DNA of 64,000 nucleotides from Hyphomicrobiales bacterium (GCA_900473795.1 UCMT01000032.1:48482-112481); one strand, 5' to 3'. Counted from the stretch's first letter, positions 1 to 8,918 are shown. The notes: generated by a model from the sequence alone, not told the origin. A program made the numbers and translations.

Positions 1-101
1 ATCAGGGCAAGCACCCGTTGCTGTGCCCGCATCAGGTTGATCCAGGCCAGCGTGACATGGGTGCTCGGTGCGGGAGTGGGCGCTTCTTCTTTATCGGACA
101 T
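1..101 (-). CDS. MarR-like transcriptional regulator, N-terminal fragment cut by window edge
   Basis: An open frame starts at an ATG on the minus strand (99-101) and runs off the left edge, giving 33 residues including HVTLAWINLMRAQQRVL. A short acidic/proline start followed by an amphipathic helix of this kind is typical of the first helix of MarR-family repressors, but no DNA-binding part is visible. It is divergent from a glutathione S-transferase gene 80 bases away, a common MarR/target arrangement. The family call is therefore an inference from a short fragment and from context. Confidence 0.45.
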   Translation of the reverse strand, partial: MSDKEEAPTPAPSTHVTLAWINLMRAQQRVLAL

Positions 102-146
102 ACATGCATCTACATCTATCTTGACGGCGTTGGCAAATGATAATAC

Positions 147-158
147 ATGCAGTTGCAT
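147..158. promoter_or_regulatory. Possible operator in the MarR/GST divergent region
   Basis: The 12 bases ATGCAGTTGCAT are an inverted repeat (ATGCA, 2-base gap, TGCAT). A further ATGCAT lies at 103-108, just outside the regulator start. Both fall in the short divergent spacer, where an autoregulating MarR-type protein would bind. Function is inferred only. Confidence 0.3.
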
Positions 159-179
159 CTAAATGACCGGAGTAATCCC

Positions 180-872
180 ATGCAATCCGAAAAGCTCACC
201 CTCATCAGCCATTATCTCTGCCCCTACGTCCAGCGCGCCTCGATCGTGCTGGCGGAAAAGGGGGTGCCTTTCGAGCGGCGATATATCGATCTCGCGGCCA
301 AGCCGGATTGGTTTCTGCGCATCTCGCCGCTCGGCAAGGTGCCGCTGCTGGCAATCCCGCAGGCGGGCCGGGATGACGCGATCCTGTTCGAAAGCGCGGT
401 GATCTGCGAATATCTGGAGGAAACCCAGGCGGGTGCGCCGCTGCATCCGGCCGATCCGCTGACCCGCGCACGCCATCGCGGCTGGATGGAATTCGGCTCA
501 TCGATCCTTGCCGATCTCTGGGTTTATGAGACGACGAAGGATGCCGAACAGTTCGAGGCCAAGCGCCAGACGCTCGCCGCAATATTCGCAACGCTCGAAC
601 AGGAGTTGGGTGACGGACCCTATTTCGCAGGCGAGCACTTCCGCATCGTCGATGCCGTCTTCGCGCCGGTGTTCCGCTATTTCGAGCTGTTCGAAAGTCT
701 GTTCGAAAGCGGCATCTTCGATGGGCAGCCGCGCGTCAACGCCTGGCGCAAGGCGCTTGCCGTCCGGCCAAGCGTCGTGGAGGCGGTCACAGCGGATTAT
801 CAGGAGCACCTCATGGCCTTCCTGCACCGGCATGACGCCTATCTTTTGGCGCGCAGCAAGCTCGCGGCCTGA
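180..872 (+). CDS. Glutathione S-transferase family protein
   Basis: A 230-residue protein with an N-terminal thioredoxin-fold GST domain (about residues 6-85) and an all-helical C-terminal domain (about 95-215). The active-site region reads SHYLCPYVQRA, with a cysteine at residue 14, as in omega-like and related Cys-type GSTs that act in thiol transfer or dehalogenation rather than classical conjugation. The cis-Pro motif appears as GKVPLL and the ESAVICEYLEE helix is the usual glutathione gamma-glutamyl site. The ATG at 180 is chosen because it puts the fold start in the normal place; an in-frame ATG at 147 lies inside the regulatory inverted repeat. Substrate unknown. It is probably controlled by the divergent MarR-like gene. 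Confidence 0.85.
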   Translation: MQSEKLTLISHYLCPYVQRASIVLAEKGVPFERRYIDLAAKPDWFLRISPLGKVPLLAIPQAGRDDAILFESAVICEYLEETQAGAPLHPADPLTRARHRGWMEFGSSILADLWVYETTKDAEQFEAKRQTLAAIFATLEQELGDGPYFAGEHFRIVDAVFAPVFRYFELFESLFESGIFDGQPRVNAWRKALAVRPSVVEAVTADYQEHLMAFLHRHDAYLLARSKLAA

Positions 873-965
873 TCGATGATGTGATCGGTGGCGCTCGTTA
901 AAGCCTTCAGTTTTGGTGCAAAGCGCATTAAACAGGTGGTTCGGACTAACACGTCAGGATATGCG

Positions 966-2219
966 ATGACCTTCCATTCTCCCGCCCATCAAGCCGTCGA
1001 TCCCGTCAAACTCGACAAGCTCGCTGAAGTCGCCGTCAAGGTCGGCTTGCGGCTCGAGCGCGGACAGGAATTGGTGATCACGTCGCCGATCGCCGCCTTG
1101 CCGCTGGTGCGCCTGATCACCAAGCACGCCTACATCGCCGGCGCTGCGCTGGTCTCGACCTTCTATTCGGATGAAGAGACGACGCTTGCGCGCTATCAAT
1201 ATGCGCCGGAGGAGAGCTTCGACCGCGCGACGGACTGGCTCTATGACGGCATGGCCAAGGCTTATGGCAAGAATGCCGCCCGTCTCGCAGTCTCGGGCGA
1301 CAACCCGATGATGCTGGCGGCGCAGGACCCGGCCAAGGTGGCGCGCGCCAACAAGGCCAATTCGATCGCCTACAAGCCGGCGCTGGAGAAGATTTCCAAT
1401 TTCGACATCAACTGGAACATCGTCTCCTATCCGAACCCGGCCTGGGCAAAGCAGATGTTTCCGGGCGATCCTGAACACGTTGCCGTCGAAAAGCTCGCCA
1501 ATGCGATCTTCGCCGCCTCGCGCGTCGATGTCGAGGATCCGATTGCGGCGTGGGCCGAGCACAATGCCAATCTCGCCCGGCGTTCGTCCTGGCTGAACGC
1601 CGAGCGTTTCGCCGCGCTGCATTTCACCGGCCCCGGCACGGACCTGACGGTCGGCTTGGCTGACGGCCATGAATGGCACGGCGGCGCCTCGACCGCCAAG
1701 AACGGCATCACCTGCAATCCGAACATCCCGACCGAGGAAGTCTTCACCACGCCGCATGCGCTGCGTGTCGAAGGCCATGTGTCGAGCACCAAGCCCCTGT
1801 CGCATCAGGGCACGCTGATCGACAACATCCAGGTTCGTTTCGAAGGCGGCCGGATCGTCGAGGCCAAGGCGACCAAGGGCGAGGAAGTGCTGAAGAAGGT
1901 GCTGGATACCGACGAAGGTGCGCGGCGCCTGGGCGAAGTGGCGCTGGTGCCGCATTCCTCGCCGATCTCGGCGAGCGGCGTCTTGTTCTACAACACCCTC
2001 TTCGACGAGAATGCCTCCTGCCATATCGCGCTCGGCCAGTGCTATTCGAAGTGTTTCCTCGACGGCGCGTCGCTGAGCCAGGAGCAGATCAAGGCGCAGG
2101 GCGGCAATTCCAGCCTGATCCACATCGACTGGATGATCGGCTCCGGCGAAGTCGATATCGACGGCGTCAGGCCGGATGGCGCCAAGGTCCCGGTGATGCG
2201 CAAGGGCGAATGGGCCTAA
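966..2219 (+). CDS. M29 family metal-dependent aminopeptidase
   Basis: A 417-residue cytoplasmic exopeptidase of the thermophilic aminopeptidase (AmpS/AmpT/PepS) family, which removes N-terminal residues using two metal ions. Diagnostic segments are NIPTEEVFTTPH, which carries the paired glutamate ligands, then HSSPIS, NTLFDENASCHIALG and HIDWMIGS, which supply the histidine, aspartate and tyrosine ligands. The length fits the family. The start at 966 has AGGA six bases upstream; an in-frame GTG farther upstream (888) would add 26 unrelated residues. No signal peptide. It stands alone downstream of the GST gene. Confidence 0.9.
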   Translation: MTFHSPAHQAVDPVKLDKLAEVAVKVGLRLERGQELVITSPIAALPLVRLITKHAYIAGAALVSTFYSDEETTLARYQYAPEESFDRATDWLYDGMAKAYGKNAARLAVSGDNPMMLAAQDPAKVARANKANSIAYKPALEKISNFDINWNIVSYPNPAWAKQMFPGDPEHVAVEKLANAIFAASRVDVEDPIAAWAEHNANLARRSSWLNAERFAALHFTGPGTDLTVGLADGHEWHGGASTAKNGITCNPNIPTEEVFTTPHALRVEGHVSSTKPLSHQGTLIDNIQVRFEGGRIVEAKATKGEEVLKKVLDTDEGARRLGEVALVPHSSPISASGVLFYNTLFDENASCHIALGQCYSKCFLDGASLSQEQIKAQGGNSSLIHIDWMIGSGEVDIDGVRPDGAKVPVMRKGEWA

Positions 2220-2260
2220 AACCCGGGAAGCGGCCGCGACGTCGCGTCGATCTCGCTATG

Positions 2261-2365
2261 TCAGATGTCGAGATCGACCCATATGGCTGCGTGGTCGGAC
2301 GCGGCGTGGACCGGCAGTTCGAGGCTTTCAAACAGGTTCTCGACATTGTAAGCAGCGAGCCTCAT
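2261..2365 (-). pseudogene. Remnant of an endonuclease/exonuclease/phosphatase family gene with the middle deleted
   Basis: A 34-codon minus-strand frame with a good ribosome site (GGGAGAAAG, 3-4 bases before ATG). The first 12 residues, MRLAAYNVENLF, are the classic N-terminus of EEP-superfamily nucleases. The last 12, SDHAAIWVDLDI, are the classic catalytic SDH C-terminus of the same family. About 10 residues (ESLELPVHAA) join them. A normal EEP protein of this type is around 300 residues, so an in-frame deletion appears to have removed the core and kept both ends. Whether the mini-gene is still translated is unknown. Family identity rests on recognised motifs. Confidence 0.65.
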
Positions 2366-2456
2366 GCTCTTTCTCCCGTCAAATCCGAAAAGCTGAATTT
2401 ATCGGCGCAAAGTAACACGCATTTATTGCACTAAAAAGTCAGATCAACCGCGCCGG

Positions 2457-3293
2457 TCACCGTGCCATCTGTGCCCGCTGTCCGAGCCAGACGCTTGCCA
2501 GGACGGCGACCATGCCGATGATCTGCACCATCGTCAGGTTCTGCCCGAGGACGCCCCAGCCGAGCAGCGTCGCCACCAGCGGGCTGAGGAAACCGAGTGA
2601 TGCAACGGCCGCGGGCTCGAGTTTTGACAGGCCGCGAAACCACAGGAGATAGGTGAAGGCAGCACCGATCAATCCGAGCCAGACGATGCCGAGGAGGTTG
2701 GCGGTCGTGGGCACGGGAAGGGCGGGCTCGAACAGCAGGGCAACGGGCAAAAGCAGCACGCCGCCGGCGGTCAGTTGCCAGGCGGTGAAGGTGAGGTTGG
2801 AGACGGGTGGCGTCCAGTGGCGGGTCAGAACCGTTCCGAAGGCCATGGAGACGGCGCCGGCAAGTCCGGCGATGATGCCGATCGGGTCGAGCGCTGCGCC
2901 GGGCGTCAGCACCAGGAGGCCGACGCCGGCCATTCCGACGGCACCCGCCGCGATCGCCAGCGTCCTGACCGGCGTGCCGATCAGCGGCTGGATGGCGCCG
3001 ACGGTTGCGGCGACGCCGCCCGGCAGGCGGTAGGCGGACACGAACAGCATTGCCCAGAAAAACGAGAAATTGAGAGCGCCAAGGATGGTCGCGCGCATCC
3101 ACCAGATGCCTTGAGGCAACTGCCGGACGACGAGCAGCAGCACGATGCCGGCCGGCAAGGCGCGCAGCAAAGCAACCGTCAGCGGATAGCCATGCGGGAG
3201 GAATTCGGTGGTGACCAGATAGGTGCTGCCCCAGATGGCGGGTGCAATCGCGGTCAGCCCGATATCTGGAAGGGAGGATGCATTTGTCTTCAT
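2457..3293 (-). CDS. EamA (DMT superfamily) inner-membrane transporter
   Basis: A 278-residue protein with about ten hydrophobic helices in two EamA repeats. The N-terminal repeat carries the family signature IAPAIWGSTYLVTTEFLP, and the C-terminal repeat has WRLTAGG-like (WQLTAGGVLLLP) and LEPAAVASLGFLSPLVA segments. Members export small metabolites such as amino acids, nucleosides or drugs; the substrate cannot be told from sequence. It is divergent from a MarR-family regulator 100 bases away, across two inverted repeats. The cytoplasmic C-terminus is short and basic (GQRAQMAR). Confidence 0.9.
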   Translation of the reverse strand: MKTNASSLPDIGLTAIAPAIWGSTYLVTTEFLPHGYPLTVALLRALPAGIVLLLVVRQLPQGIWWMRATILGALNFSFFWAMLFVSAYRLPGGVAATVGAIQPLIGTPVRTLAIAAGAVGMAGVGLLVLTPGAALDPIGIIAGLAGAVSMAFGTVLTRHWTPPVSNLTFTAWQLTAGGVLLLPVALLFEPALPVPTTANLLGIVWLGLIGAAFTYLLWFRGLSKLEPAAVASLGFLSPLVATLLGWGVLGQNLTMVQIIGMVAVLASVWLGQRAQMAR

Positions 3294-3299
3294 TTGAAG

Positions 3300-3317
3300 T
3301 ATCTCGATTTCAAGATA
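3300..3317. promoter_or_regulatory. Degenerate MarR half-operator (second site)
   Basis: TATCTCGATTTCAAGATA is an imperfect inverted repeat sharing the TATCTTGA/TCAAGATA half-sites of the perfect palindrome centred about 37 bases further right. It lies just upstream of the transporter start (ATG at 3291-3293, minus strand), where bound repressor would block the transporter promoter. Confidence 0.55.
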
Positions 3318-3333
3318 AAATCAGCATATCGCC

Positions 3334-3357
3334 ATTTATCTTGACGTCAAGATAAAT
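3334..3357. promoter_or_regulatory. Perfect 24-base palindromic operator between transporter and MarR gene
   Basis: Bases 3334-3357 form a perfect palindrome (half-site ATTTATCTTGAC, dyad between 3345 and 3346). Position, symmetry and AT-rich character match MarR-family operators. It lies in the regulator's 5' region and shares its half-site with the degenerate repeat at 3300-3317. Binding by the adjacent MarR protein is inferred. Confidence 0.7.
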
Positions 3358-3399
3358 TCTTTCTACGTAGGACGGATGGAGGAGCTAGGCGCCACGGCC

Positions 3400-3888
3400 A
3401 TGGAAAAGGATCACGTCGACAGAATTCTTGCGCAGTGGCGCACCGAACGGCCCGATCTCGACGTCGAGCCCATGGGTCTGCTCGGCCGGTTGGCGCGGCT
3501 CGGGACCTATCTCGGGCGGGAGGTCGAAAAGACGTTCCTCGAGCTTGGGCTGACGTCCGCCAGTTTCGATGTGCTGGCGGCTCTGCGGCGTTCCGGCGCG
3601 CCCTATCAGCTCTCGCCCGGCGATCTCCTGGCAACGATGATGATCACCTCCGGCACGATGACCAACCGCATCGACCAGCTGGAAAAGGCGGGCCTGGTCG
3701 AGCGCCTGACCAATCCTGAGGATCGGCGCAGCGTGCTGATTGCCCTGAAGCCGGAAGGGCTGGACTTGGTCGAGCGCGCCGTCACGGCGCATGTCGCAAA
3801 CCAGCATCGTCTCACGGCCTTTCTGGAACCGGACGAGCGCGTCGCGCTCGATGCGATCCTCAGAAAATATCTCGTGACGTTCGAATAG
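3400..3888 (+). CDS. MarR family transcriptional regulator
   Basis: A 162-residue winged-helix repressor. An N-terminal dimerisation helix (EKDHVDRILAQWRTERPDL) leads into the MarR core. The recognition region reads LLATMMITSGTMTNRIDQLEKAGLVER and is followed by the wing signature NPEDRRSVLIALKPEGL. The start at 3400 gives the usual family N-terminus; an in-frame ATG at 3376 would add eight residues, and both have weak ribosome sites. Divergent from the EamA transporter, its likely target, with two related inverted repeats in the spacer. Such regulators usually respond to small aromatic or thiol-reactive ligands; the ligand here is unknown. Confidence 0.9.
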   Translation: MEKDHVDRILAQWRTERPDLDVEPMGLLGRLARLGTYLGREVEKTFLELGLTSASFDVLAALRRSGAPYQLSPGDLLATMMITSGTMTNRIDQLEKAGLVERLTNPEDRRSVLIALKPEGLDLVERAVTAHVANQHRLTAFLEPDERVALDAILRKYLVTFE

Positions 3889-3890
3889 GA

Positions 3891-5066
3891 TTAGCAGGCG
3901 AGGTCGGCGACCACGGCATCGAGGATCAGCATGCCGGCCGGCGTGCAGCGCAGGCGGGAATTCCCAAGCCGTTCGATGAAACCGTGCTCGATGAGGAACT
4001 GCTCGCGATCCGGATCGGGCTCGCGGCCGGAGAGGCTTTGCCAGCGCACGAGGTCGATGCCTTCCTTCAGCCGCAGGCCCATCAGCAGCAGTTCGTCGGC
4101 CTGTTCGTCGAGGCCGAGAACCTCCTGGTCGATCATGCCATGGCCGTGTTCCTCGACCAGTTTCAGCCATTCTTCCGGCTTGCGCTCGGTGGCGGTGGCG
4201 ATCTTGTTGCGGCCCATGCCGAGCCGCCCATGCGCACCGGGGCCAATGCCGGCATAGTCGCCGTAGCGCCAGTAGGTGAGGTTGTGGCGGCTCTCGGCGC
4301 CGGGCGCGGCATGATTGGACACCTCGTAGGCCGGCATGCCGAAGCCTTCGGTAATCTCCTGCGTCGCCTCGTAGAGCACGGCCGACTGCTCGCCATCCGG
4401 CACCACGAGCTTGCCCGCCTTGTGCAGGCCGTAGAAGGGCGTGCCTTCCTCGATCGTCAACTGGTAGAGCGACAGGTGATCGACGGCGTAGGAGACGGCC
4501 TGCTTCAGCTCCTGTTCCCAGTCCGCGACCGTCTGGTTCGGACGGGCATAGATGAGGTCGAAGGACATGCGCGGGAAGATGTCGCGTGCCAGCCCGATCG
4601 CCTTCAGCGCGTCCTCGACATTGTGCAGCCGGCCGAGGAATTTGAGGTCGCGGTCGTTCAGCGCCTGGACGCCGAGCGAGACGCGGTTGACGCCGGCAGC
4701 CCTGTAGCCATGAAAACGCGTCGCCTCGACGCTGGAGGGGTTGGCCTCCATGGTGATCTCGATGCCGTCAGGCACGTGCCAGAATTTCGCGATACCGGTG
4801 AGCACAGCCTCGACCGTGGCCGGGTCCATCAGCGAGGGCGTACCGCCGCCCATGAAGATGCTGGTGACGGTGCGCGGGCCGGAAAGGCGGCGGGCTTCCG
4901 CCATCTCGGTCAGGAACGCCGAGACGAAGCGCGGCTGGTCGACCGGCTGGTGCCGCACATGGCTGTTGAAATCACAATAGGGGCACTTGGCGGCACAGAA
5001 AGGCCAATGCACGTAGACCCCGAAGCCGGGGTCGGTGCTGTCACCAATGGAGGAGAAACTGGCCAT
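3891..5066 (-). CDS. hemW: HemW-like radical SAM protein (heme chaperone, formerly coproporphyrinogen oxidase-like)
   Basis: A 391-residue cytoplasmic radical SAM protein. The cluster motif CAAKCPYCDF (CX3CX2C, followed by F rather than a fourth Cys) separates HemW heme chaperones from true HemN oxidases. Further family landmarks are GGGTPSL, ITMEANPSS, NRVSLGVQ, SFDLIYARPNQT and a C-terminal HemW domain. The ATG at 5066 is 15 bases after the rdgB stop; a longer frame reaching 5327 lies inside rdgB and is not credible. The rdgB-hemW pairing is conserved in alphaproteobacteria. The gene is convergent with the MarR gene, whose stop is two bases away. Confidence 0.92.
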   Translation of the reverse strand: MASFSSIGDSTDPGFGVYVHWPFCAAKCPYCDFNSHVRHQPVDQPRFVSAFLTEMAEARRLSGPRTVTSIFMGGGTPSLMDPATVEAVLTGIAKFWHVPDGIEITMEANPSSVEATRFHGYRAAGVNRVSLGVQALNDRDLKFLGRLHNVEDALKAIGLARDIFPRMSFDLIYARPNQTVADWEQELKQAVSYAVDHLSLYQLTIEEGTPFYGLHKAGKLVVPDGEQSAVLYEATQEITEGFGMPAYEVSNHAAPGAESRHNLTYWRYGDYAGIGPGAHGRLGMGRNKIATATERKPEEWLKLVEEHGHGMIDQEVLGLDEQADELLLMGLRLKEGIDLVRWQSLSGREPDPDREQFLIEHGFIERLGNSRLRCTPAGMLILDAVVADLAC

Positions 5067-5080
5067 TCCGTTTGGTTCTT

Positions 5081-5725
5081 TCAGGCGCCGAGGCAGGTTT
5101 CGGCAAAAAGCTTGAAGGCGCGCGCGCGGTGCGACAGCGCTTCGGTATCGCCATGCGTCCAGCCGTGCTTCGCGTCGGCACTCATTTCGCCGAATGTGGT
5201 GTCGTACCCAAGCGGTTGAAAGACCGGGTCGTAGCCGAACCCTTGCGTTCCGCGCGGCGGCCAGACGATGTGGCCCTCGACTTCGCCACGGAACAGCTCG
5301 ACATGCCCATCCGGCCAGGCAAGGCAAAGCACCGAGACGAAGCGGCCGGTGCGCCGATCGAAGGCCGTGGCACCCGCGCCCTGAAGAGCGGTTTCGACCT
5401 TTTCCATCGCCATGGCGAAATCGCGCGTGCCCTCGGCAGTCTCCGCCCAGTTGGCGGTGTAGACGCCCGGATCACCGTTCAGCGCATCGACGACAAGCCC
5501 GGAATCATCCGAAAGCGCCGGCAGGCCGGAGGCCTTCGCCGAGGCGAGCGCCTTGATCGCGGCGTTTTCCTCGAAGGTCGTGCCGGTCTCGTCCGGCTCG
5601 ACGAAATTGAGGTCGGCAGCAGATTTCGCCTCGAAACCAAGCGGGCCGATCAGGTCGCGGATTTCGCGGATCTTGCCGGCATTGTGGCTGGCGACGATCA
5701 GGGTCTTGTCTTCAAGTTTGCGCAT
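5081..5725 (-). CDS. rdgB: dITP/XTP pyrophosphatase (RdgB/HAM1)
   Basis: A 214-residue nucleotide-pool cleaner that hydrolyses dITP, XTP and related non-canonical purine triphosphates to monophosphates. Family motifs in order are [13 protein letters not shown], the metal-binding glutamate region [35 protein letters not shown], the substrate-binding [10 protein letters not shown] and a C-terminal SHRARAF. The start at 5725 has GAGAAAG upstream; an in-frame ATG at 5740 lacks a ribosome site. It lies between hemW and a VOC-family gene in one minus-strand run. Confidence 0.95.
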   Translation of the reverse strand: MRKLEDKTLIVASHNAGKIREIRDLIGPLGFEAKSAADLNFVEPDETGTTFEENAAIKALASAKASGLPALSDDSGLVVDALNGDPGVYTANWAETAEGTRDFAMAMEKVETALQGAGATAFDRRTGRFVSVLCLAWPDGHVELFRGEVEGHIVWPPRGTQGFGYDPVFQPLGYDTTFGEMSADAKHGWTHGDTEALSHRARAFKLFAETCLGA

Positions 5726-5773
5726 CTGCGTCTTTCTCATCCGGGCCGTCTGCCCGCGTGTAGATCATTCGTG

Positions 5774-6190
5774 TCAGTCGATATTCCAAAGGCTGGCTTC
5801 GGCACATTCGAGGCTGTTTCCGGCCGGATCGCGAAAGTAGAAGGAGCGCGCGCCCGACGGCCACCGCACGCGGGATTCGATCGCGACACCGGCGGCCTTC
5901 AGCTTGTCTTCCCAGGCGTCGAGGCCCTGGGCCGGCACCCGCAGGCACATGTGGCCCGGCCCGTGCGTGCCGTGTGGCGGAACCTGCAGGCCGTTTTGCG
6001 GCGGCGGCTTCACGGTTTCCGCCGGGTTGAAGATCAGAAGCACCCCGGGACCGCAGCGAAAGAAGACATGCCGGTTGCCGGCGCGGCTGATCTTTGCGAG
6101 CCCCAGAAGGGAGCCGTAAAACGCCTCCGCCCGGTCGAGATCATCCACATAGAGCGCCGTCTCCAGTATGCCTTCGAACGCCGCGGCCAT
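5774..6190 (-). CDS. VOC (glyoxalase/bleomycin-resistance) family protein
   Basis: A 138-residue single VOC domain with the paired beta-alpha-beta-beta-beta modules. It starts FEGILETALYVDDLDRAEAFYGSLLGL and contains GPGHMCLRV and YFRDPAGNSLE, which carry the usual metal-ligand positions (His, Glu). It could be a lyase, dioxygenase or resistance protein; the reaction is not assignable. It starts three bases after the rph stop and precedes rdgB, so it is probably co-transcribed in the rph-VOC-rdgB-hemW order. Confidence 0.85.
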   Translation of the reverse strand: MAAAFEGILETALYVDDLDRAEAFYGSLLGLAKISRAGNRHVFFRCGPGVLLIFNPAETVKPPPQNGLQVPPHGTHGPGHMCLRVPAQGLDAWEDKLKAAGVAIESRVRWPSGARSFYFRDPAGNSLECAEASLWNID

Positions 6191-6193
6191 GGC

Positions 6194-6913
6194 TCAGCCC
6201 CCGATCGCCTGCTTCTGCAGGCTGACCAGTTCGGCAATGCCGTTTTTGGCAAGGCCCATCAGCGTGCCGAATTCCTCTTCCGAGAACGGCTTGCCTTCCG
6301 CCGTGCCCTGGATTTCGACAATGCCGCCGGAGCCGGTGATGACGAAATTGGCGTCGGTCTCGGCCGCCGAATCCTCCAGGTAATCGAGGTCGATCACCGG
6401 CTGGCTAGCGAAGATGCCGCAGGAGATCGCAGCGATATGGTCTTTCAGCACCTTCTCGACCTTGATCATGTTGCGCGCCTCCATCCAGGCCAGACAGTCG
6501 CGCAGGGCGATCCAGGCGCCGGTGATGGAGGCCGTGCGGGTGCCGCCATCGGCCTGGATGACGTCGCAGTCGATCGAGATCTGGCGTTCGCCGAGCGCCT
6601 GCAGGTCGACCACGGCCCTGAGCGAGCGTCCGATCAGCCGCTGGATTTCCTGGGTGCGGCCGCTCTGCTTGCCGCTGGCGGCCTCGCGCTTCATCCGTTC
6701 GCCGGTGGCGCGCGGCAGCATGCCGTATTCGGCGGTCACCCAGCCCTTGCCGCTGTTGCGCAGCCACGGCGGCGTCTTGTCCTCGAGGCTGGCGGTGCAG
6801 AGCACGTGCGTATCTCCGAACTTGACGAGACAGGATCCCTCGGCATGTTTGGAAACGCCGCGCTCGAACGAGACTTTGCGCATCTGGTCGGTTTTTCTGC
6901 CGGAAGGCCGCAT
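6194..6913 (-). CDS. rph: Ribonuclease PH
   Basis: A 239-residue phosphorolytic 3'-5' exoribonuclease that trims tRNA 3' ends. It matches the family throughout: MRPSGRK start, [26 protein letters not shown], the phosphate-binding arginine stretch [35 protein letters not shown] and [15 protein letters not shown]. Full length. It is the promoter-proximal gene of the minus-strand run ending at hemW, and is divergent from hrcA across about 210 bases, the usual rhizobial rph/hrcA arrangement. Confidence 0.97.
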   Translation of the reverse strand: MRPSGRKTDQMRKVSFERGVSKHAEGSCLVKFGDTHVLCTASLEDKTPPWLRNSGKGWVTAEYGMLPRATGERMKREAASGKQSGRTQEIQRLIGRSLRAVVDLQALGERQISIDCDVIQADGGTRTASITGAWIALRDCLAWMEARNMIKVEKVLKDHIAAISCGIFASQPVIDLDYLEDSAAETDANFVITGSGGIVEIQGTAEGKPFSEEEFGTLMGLAKNGIAELVSLQKQAIGG

Positions 6914-7037
6914 TGTGAACTCCTGTGATGTTTGTCAGCCTTCTAGCCTATGTTGGGAGGAAGGGAAATCATTTGCGCGGAAAAGAACAGCGACCGGGCA
7001 AGCGCTGTGGGCGAAGGCTTCCGGGGCAATTTCCCTT

Positions 7038-7066
7038 TTGCTATCAGGGGCGGGGATCACTATATT
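7038..7066 (+). promoter_or_regulatory. Probable housekeeping-sigma promoter for hrcA
   Basis: TTGCTA (7038-7043), a 17-base spacer and TATATT (7061-7066) lie about 57 bases upstream of the chosen hrcA start. The spacing is ideal and both hexamers match the consensus at four or five positions. No CIRCE palindrome was noticed here. Confidence 0.6.
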
Positions 7067-7123
7067 TCAGTTGATCTGAACAGAATGGGTTTTTGCGTTC
7101 GAATGATGGTGGAGAAATCTGCG

Positions 7124-8182
7124 ATGCGGGAGAGGCTTTCGGCGCTCGACGAGCGTTCGGGAGAAATTTTCCGCCGTATCGTGGAGAGCTATCTGGAAAG
7201 TGGGGAACCGCTGGGATCCCGCAGCCTGTCGCGGCTGTTGCCGATGTCGCTGTCGCCGGCTTCGGTGCGCAATGTCATGAGCGATCTCGAGGAGCTCGGC
7301 CTCATCTACTCCCCGCATATCAGCGCCGGTCGGCTGCCGACGCAGGTGGGCCTGCGCTTCTTCGTCGATGCCTTCATGCAGGTGGGAGATCTGTCGGCTG
7401 AGGATCGAGCCTCGATCGACCGGCACGTGCGCCGCAATGATCGCGACCAGTCCGTCGAAACACTGCTGACCGAAGCAAGTCAGATGCTCTCCGGCATGTC
7501 GCGCGGCGCAGGGCTTGTCATCACCGCAAAGAATGATCCGGTCCTCAAGCATGTCGAATTCATGCGCCTGGCGCCGACGAAGGCGTTGGCCGTCCTGGTC
7601 GGCGATCATGATCAGGTCGAAAACCGCATCATCGAGCTTCCGGCCGGCGTCACCAGTTCACAACTGACGGAGGCTGCCAACTTCCTCAATGCGCATCTCG
7701 CCGGCCAGACGCTGCCGGAAGTGCGCGGCCAGCTCGAAAAGGTCAAGGAAACCGTCCGGCGCGAGCTCGATACGCTGAGCCAGGATTTGGTCGAGCGGGG
7801 CCTTGCAATCTGGTCGGGTAGCGAGACGGATGGGAATCCGACCAAGCTGATCGTGCGCGGTCGCGCCAATCTGCTCGAGGGGCTCGCCGGTGCCGAGGAC
7901 ATCGACCGGCTGCGCATGCTGTTCGACGATCTGGAAAAGAAGGACAGCCTGATCGAAATTCTCAATCTCGCGGAAAGCGGACCGGGGGTTCGCATCTTCA
8001 TCGGCTCGGAAAACAAGCTGTTTTCGCTGTCCGGCTCGTCGCTGATCGTTGCCCCCTACAGGGATGGGGACGACAAGATCGTCGGTGCGGTCGGCGTCAT
8101 CGGCCCGACGCGGCTCAACTATTCGCGCATCGTGCCGATGGTGGACTACACTGCGCAATTGATGTCGCGGCTGTCTCGATGA
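7124..8182 (+). CDS. hrcA: Heat-inducible transcription repressor HrcA
   Basis: A 352-residue repressor that binds CIRCE elements (typically upstream of groESL) and needs GroEL for activity. It has an N-terminal winged helix ([26 protein letters not shown], then [17 protein letters not shown] and SAGRLPT), then a GAF-like central domain and C-terminal [24 protein letters not shown]. The ATG at 7124 is preferred because GGAGAA lies seven bases before it; in-frame ATGs at 7085, 7103 and 7106 would add 6-13 residues. It precedes grpE by 114 bases, the conserved order. Confidence 0.95.
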   Translation: MRERLSALDERSGEIFRRIVESYLESGEPLGSRSLSRLLPMSLSPASVRNVMSDLEELGLIYSPHISAGRLPTQVGLRFFVDAFMQVGDLSAEDRASIDRHVRRNDRDQSVETLLTEASQMLSGMSRGAGLVITAKNDPVLKHVEFMRLAPTKALAVLVGDHDQVENRIIELPAGVTSSQLTEAANFLNAHLAGQTLPEVRGQLEKVKETVRRELDTLSQDLVERGLAIWSGSETDGNPTKLIVRGRANLLEGLAGAEDIDRLRMLFDDLEKKDSLIEILNLAESGPGVRIFIGSENKLFSLSGSSLIVAPYRDGDDKIVGAVGVIGPTRLNYSRIVPMVDYTAQLMSRLSR

Positions 8183-8296
8183 TCACACGGGAGAGCTTGG
8201 TTTTTCCGGCAGGTCGCCGATTGAACCCTTGATTTTTCGGCCTCAAAGCTCGATATCGGCTACAAATCCTAACATAGCGACTTACCGGAGACCGTC

Positions 8297-8911
8297 ATGA
8301 CCGACGACACGAACAAACATGCAGCAGATGCCAACGCAGCCGAAGAAGCCGCGGTGAACGCTGAAGCTGCCGCTGAGAAGGTCGAAGCCGCCGCTGTCGA
8401 ACCCGATCCCCTGGAACTCGCCAGAGCCGAGGCCGCCGATTTTCGCGACCGTTATCTGCGGCTTGCCGCCGAGATGGACAATCTGCGCCGCCGCACTGCG
8501 CGCGACGTGAAGGATGCGAAATCCTATTCCGTCGCCGGCTTTGCCCGCGACATGCTGGCCGTATCCGACAATCTGCGCCGCGCGCTCGACGCCATTCCGG
8601 CGGACGCACGCGCGGCCGGCGATGCCGGCTTCACCGCGCTGGTCGAAGGCGTCGAGATGACCGAGCGCGCCATGCTCTCAGCACTTGAGCGTCATGGCGT
8701 CCAGAAGCTGGAGCCGGTCGGCCAGAAGTTCGACCCGAATTTCCATCAGGCGATGTTCGAGGTGCCGAACCCCGAAGTGCCGAACAACACCGTCGTGCAG
8801 GTGGTTCAGGCCGGTTACACCATCGGCGAACGCGTGCTGCGCCCCGCCATGGTCGGCGTCGCCAAGGGCGGCCCGAAGGCGGCCGCGACGGAAGAGACGC
8901 CGGCGGCTTGA
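8297..8911 (+). CDS. grpE: Nucleotide exchange factor GrpE
   Basis: A 204-residue co-chaperone that releases ADP from DnaK. The N-terminal 45 residues are alanine/glutamate-rich and probably disordered. Then come the long dimerising helix ([29 protein letters not shown]) and the four-helix bundle, followed by the beta domain, which contains the signature [13 protein letters not shown] and ends with [20 protein letters not shown]. It lies downstream of hrcA; a separate promoter may sit in the 114-base gap. A strong inverted repeat follows it. Confidence 0.96.
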   Translation: MTDDTNKHAADANAAEEAAVNAEAAAEKVEAAAVEPDPLELARAEAADFRDRYLRLAAEMDNLRRRTARDVKDAKSYSVAGFARDMLAVSDNLRRALDAIPADARAAGDAGFTALVEGVEMTERAMLSALERHGVQKLEPVGQKFDPNFHQAMFEVPNPEVPNNTVVQVVQAGYTIGERVLRPAMVGVAKGGPKAAATEETPAA

Positions 8912-8918
8912 AGCATGC

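Noticed and set aside
5072..6928. 618-codon plus-strand frame opposite rdgB, VOC and rph
   Set aside because: It is antisense to three well-supported genes, has no recognisable domain and typical arginine/glycine-rich shadow composition of GC-rich DNA.
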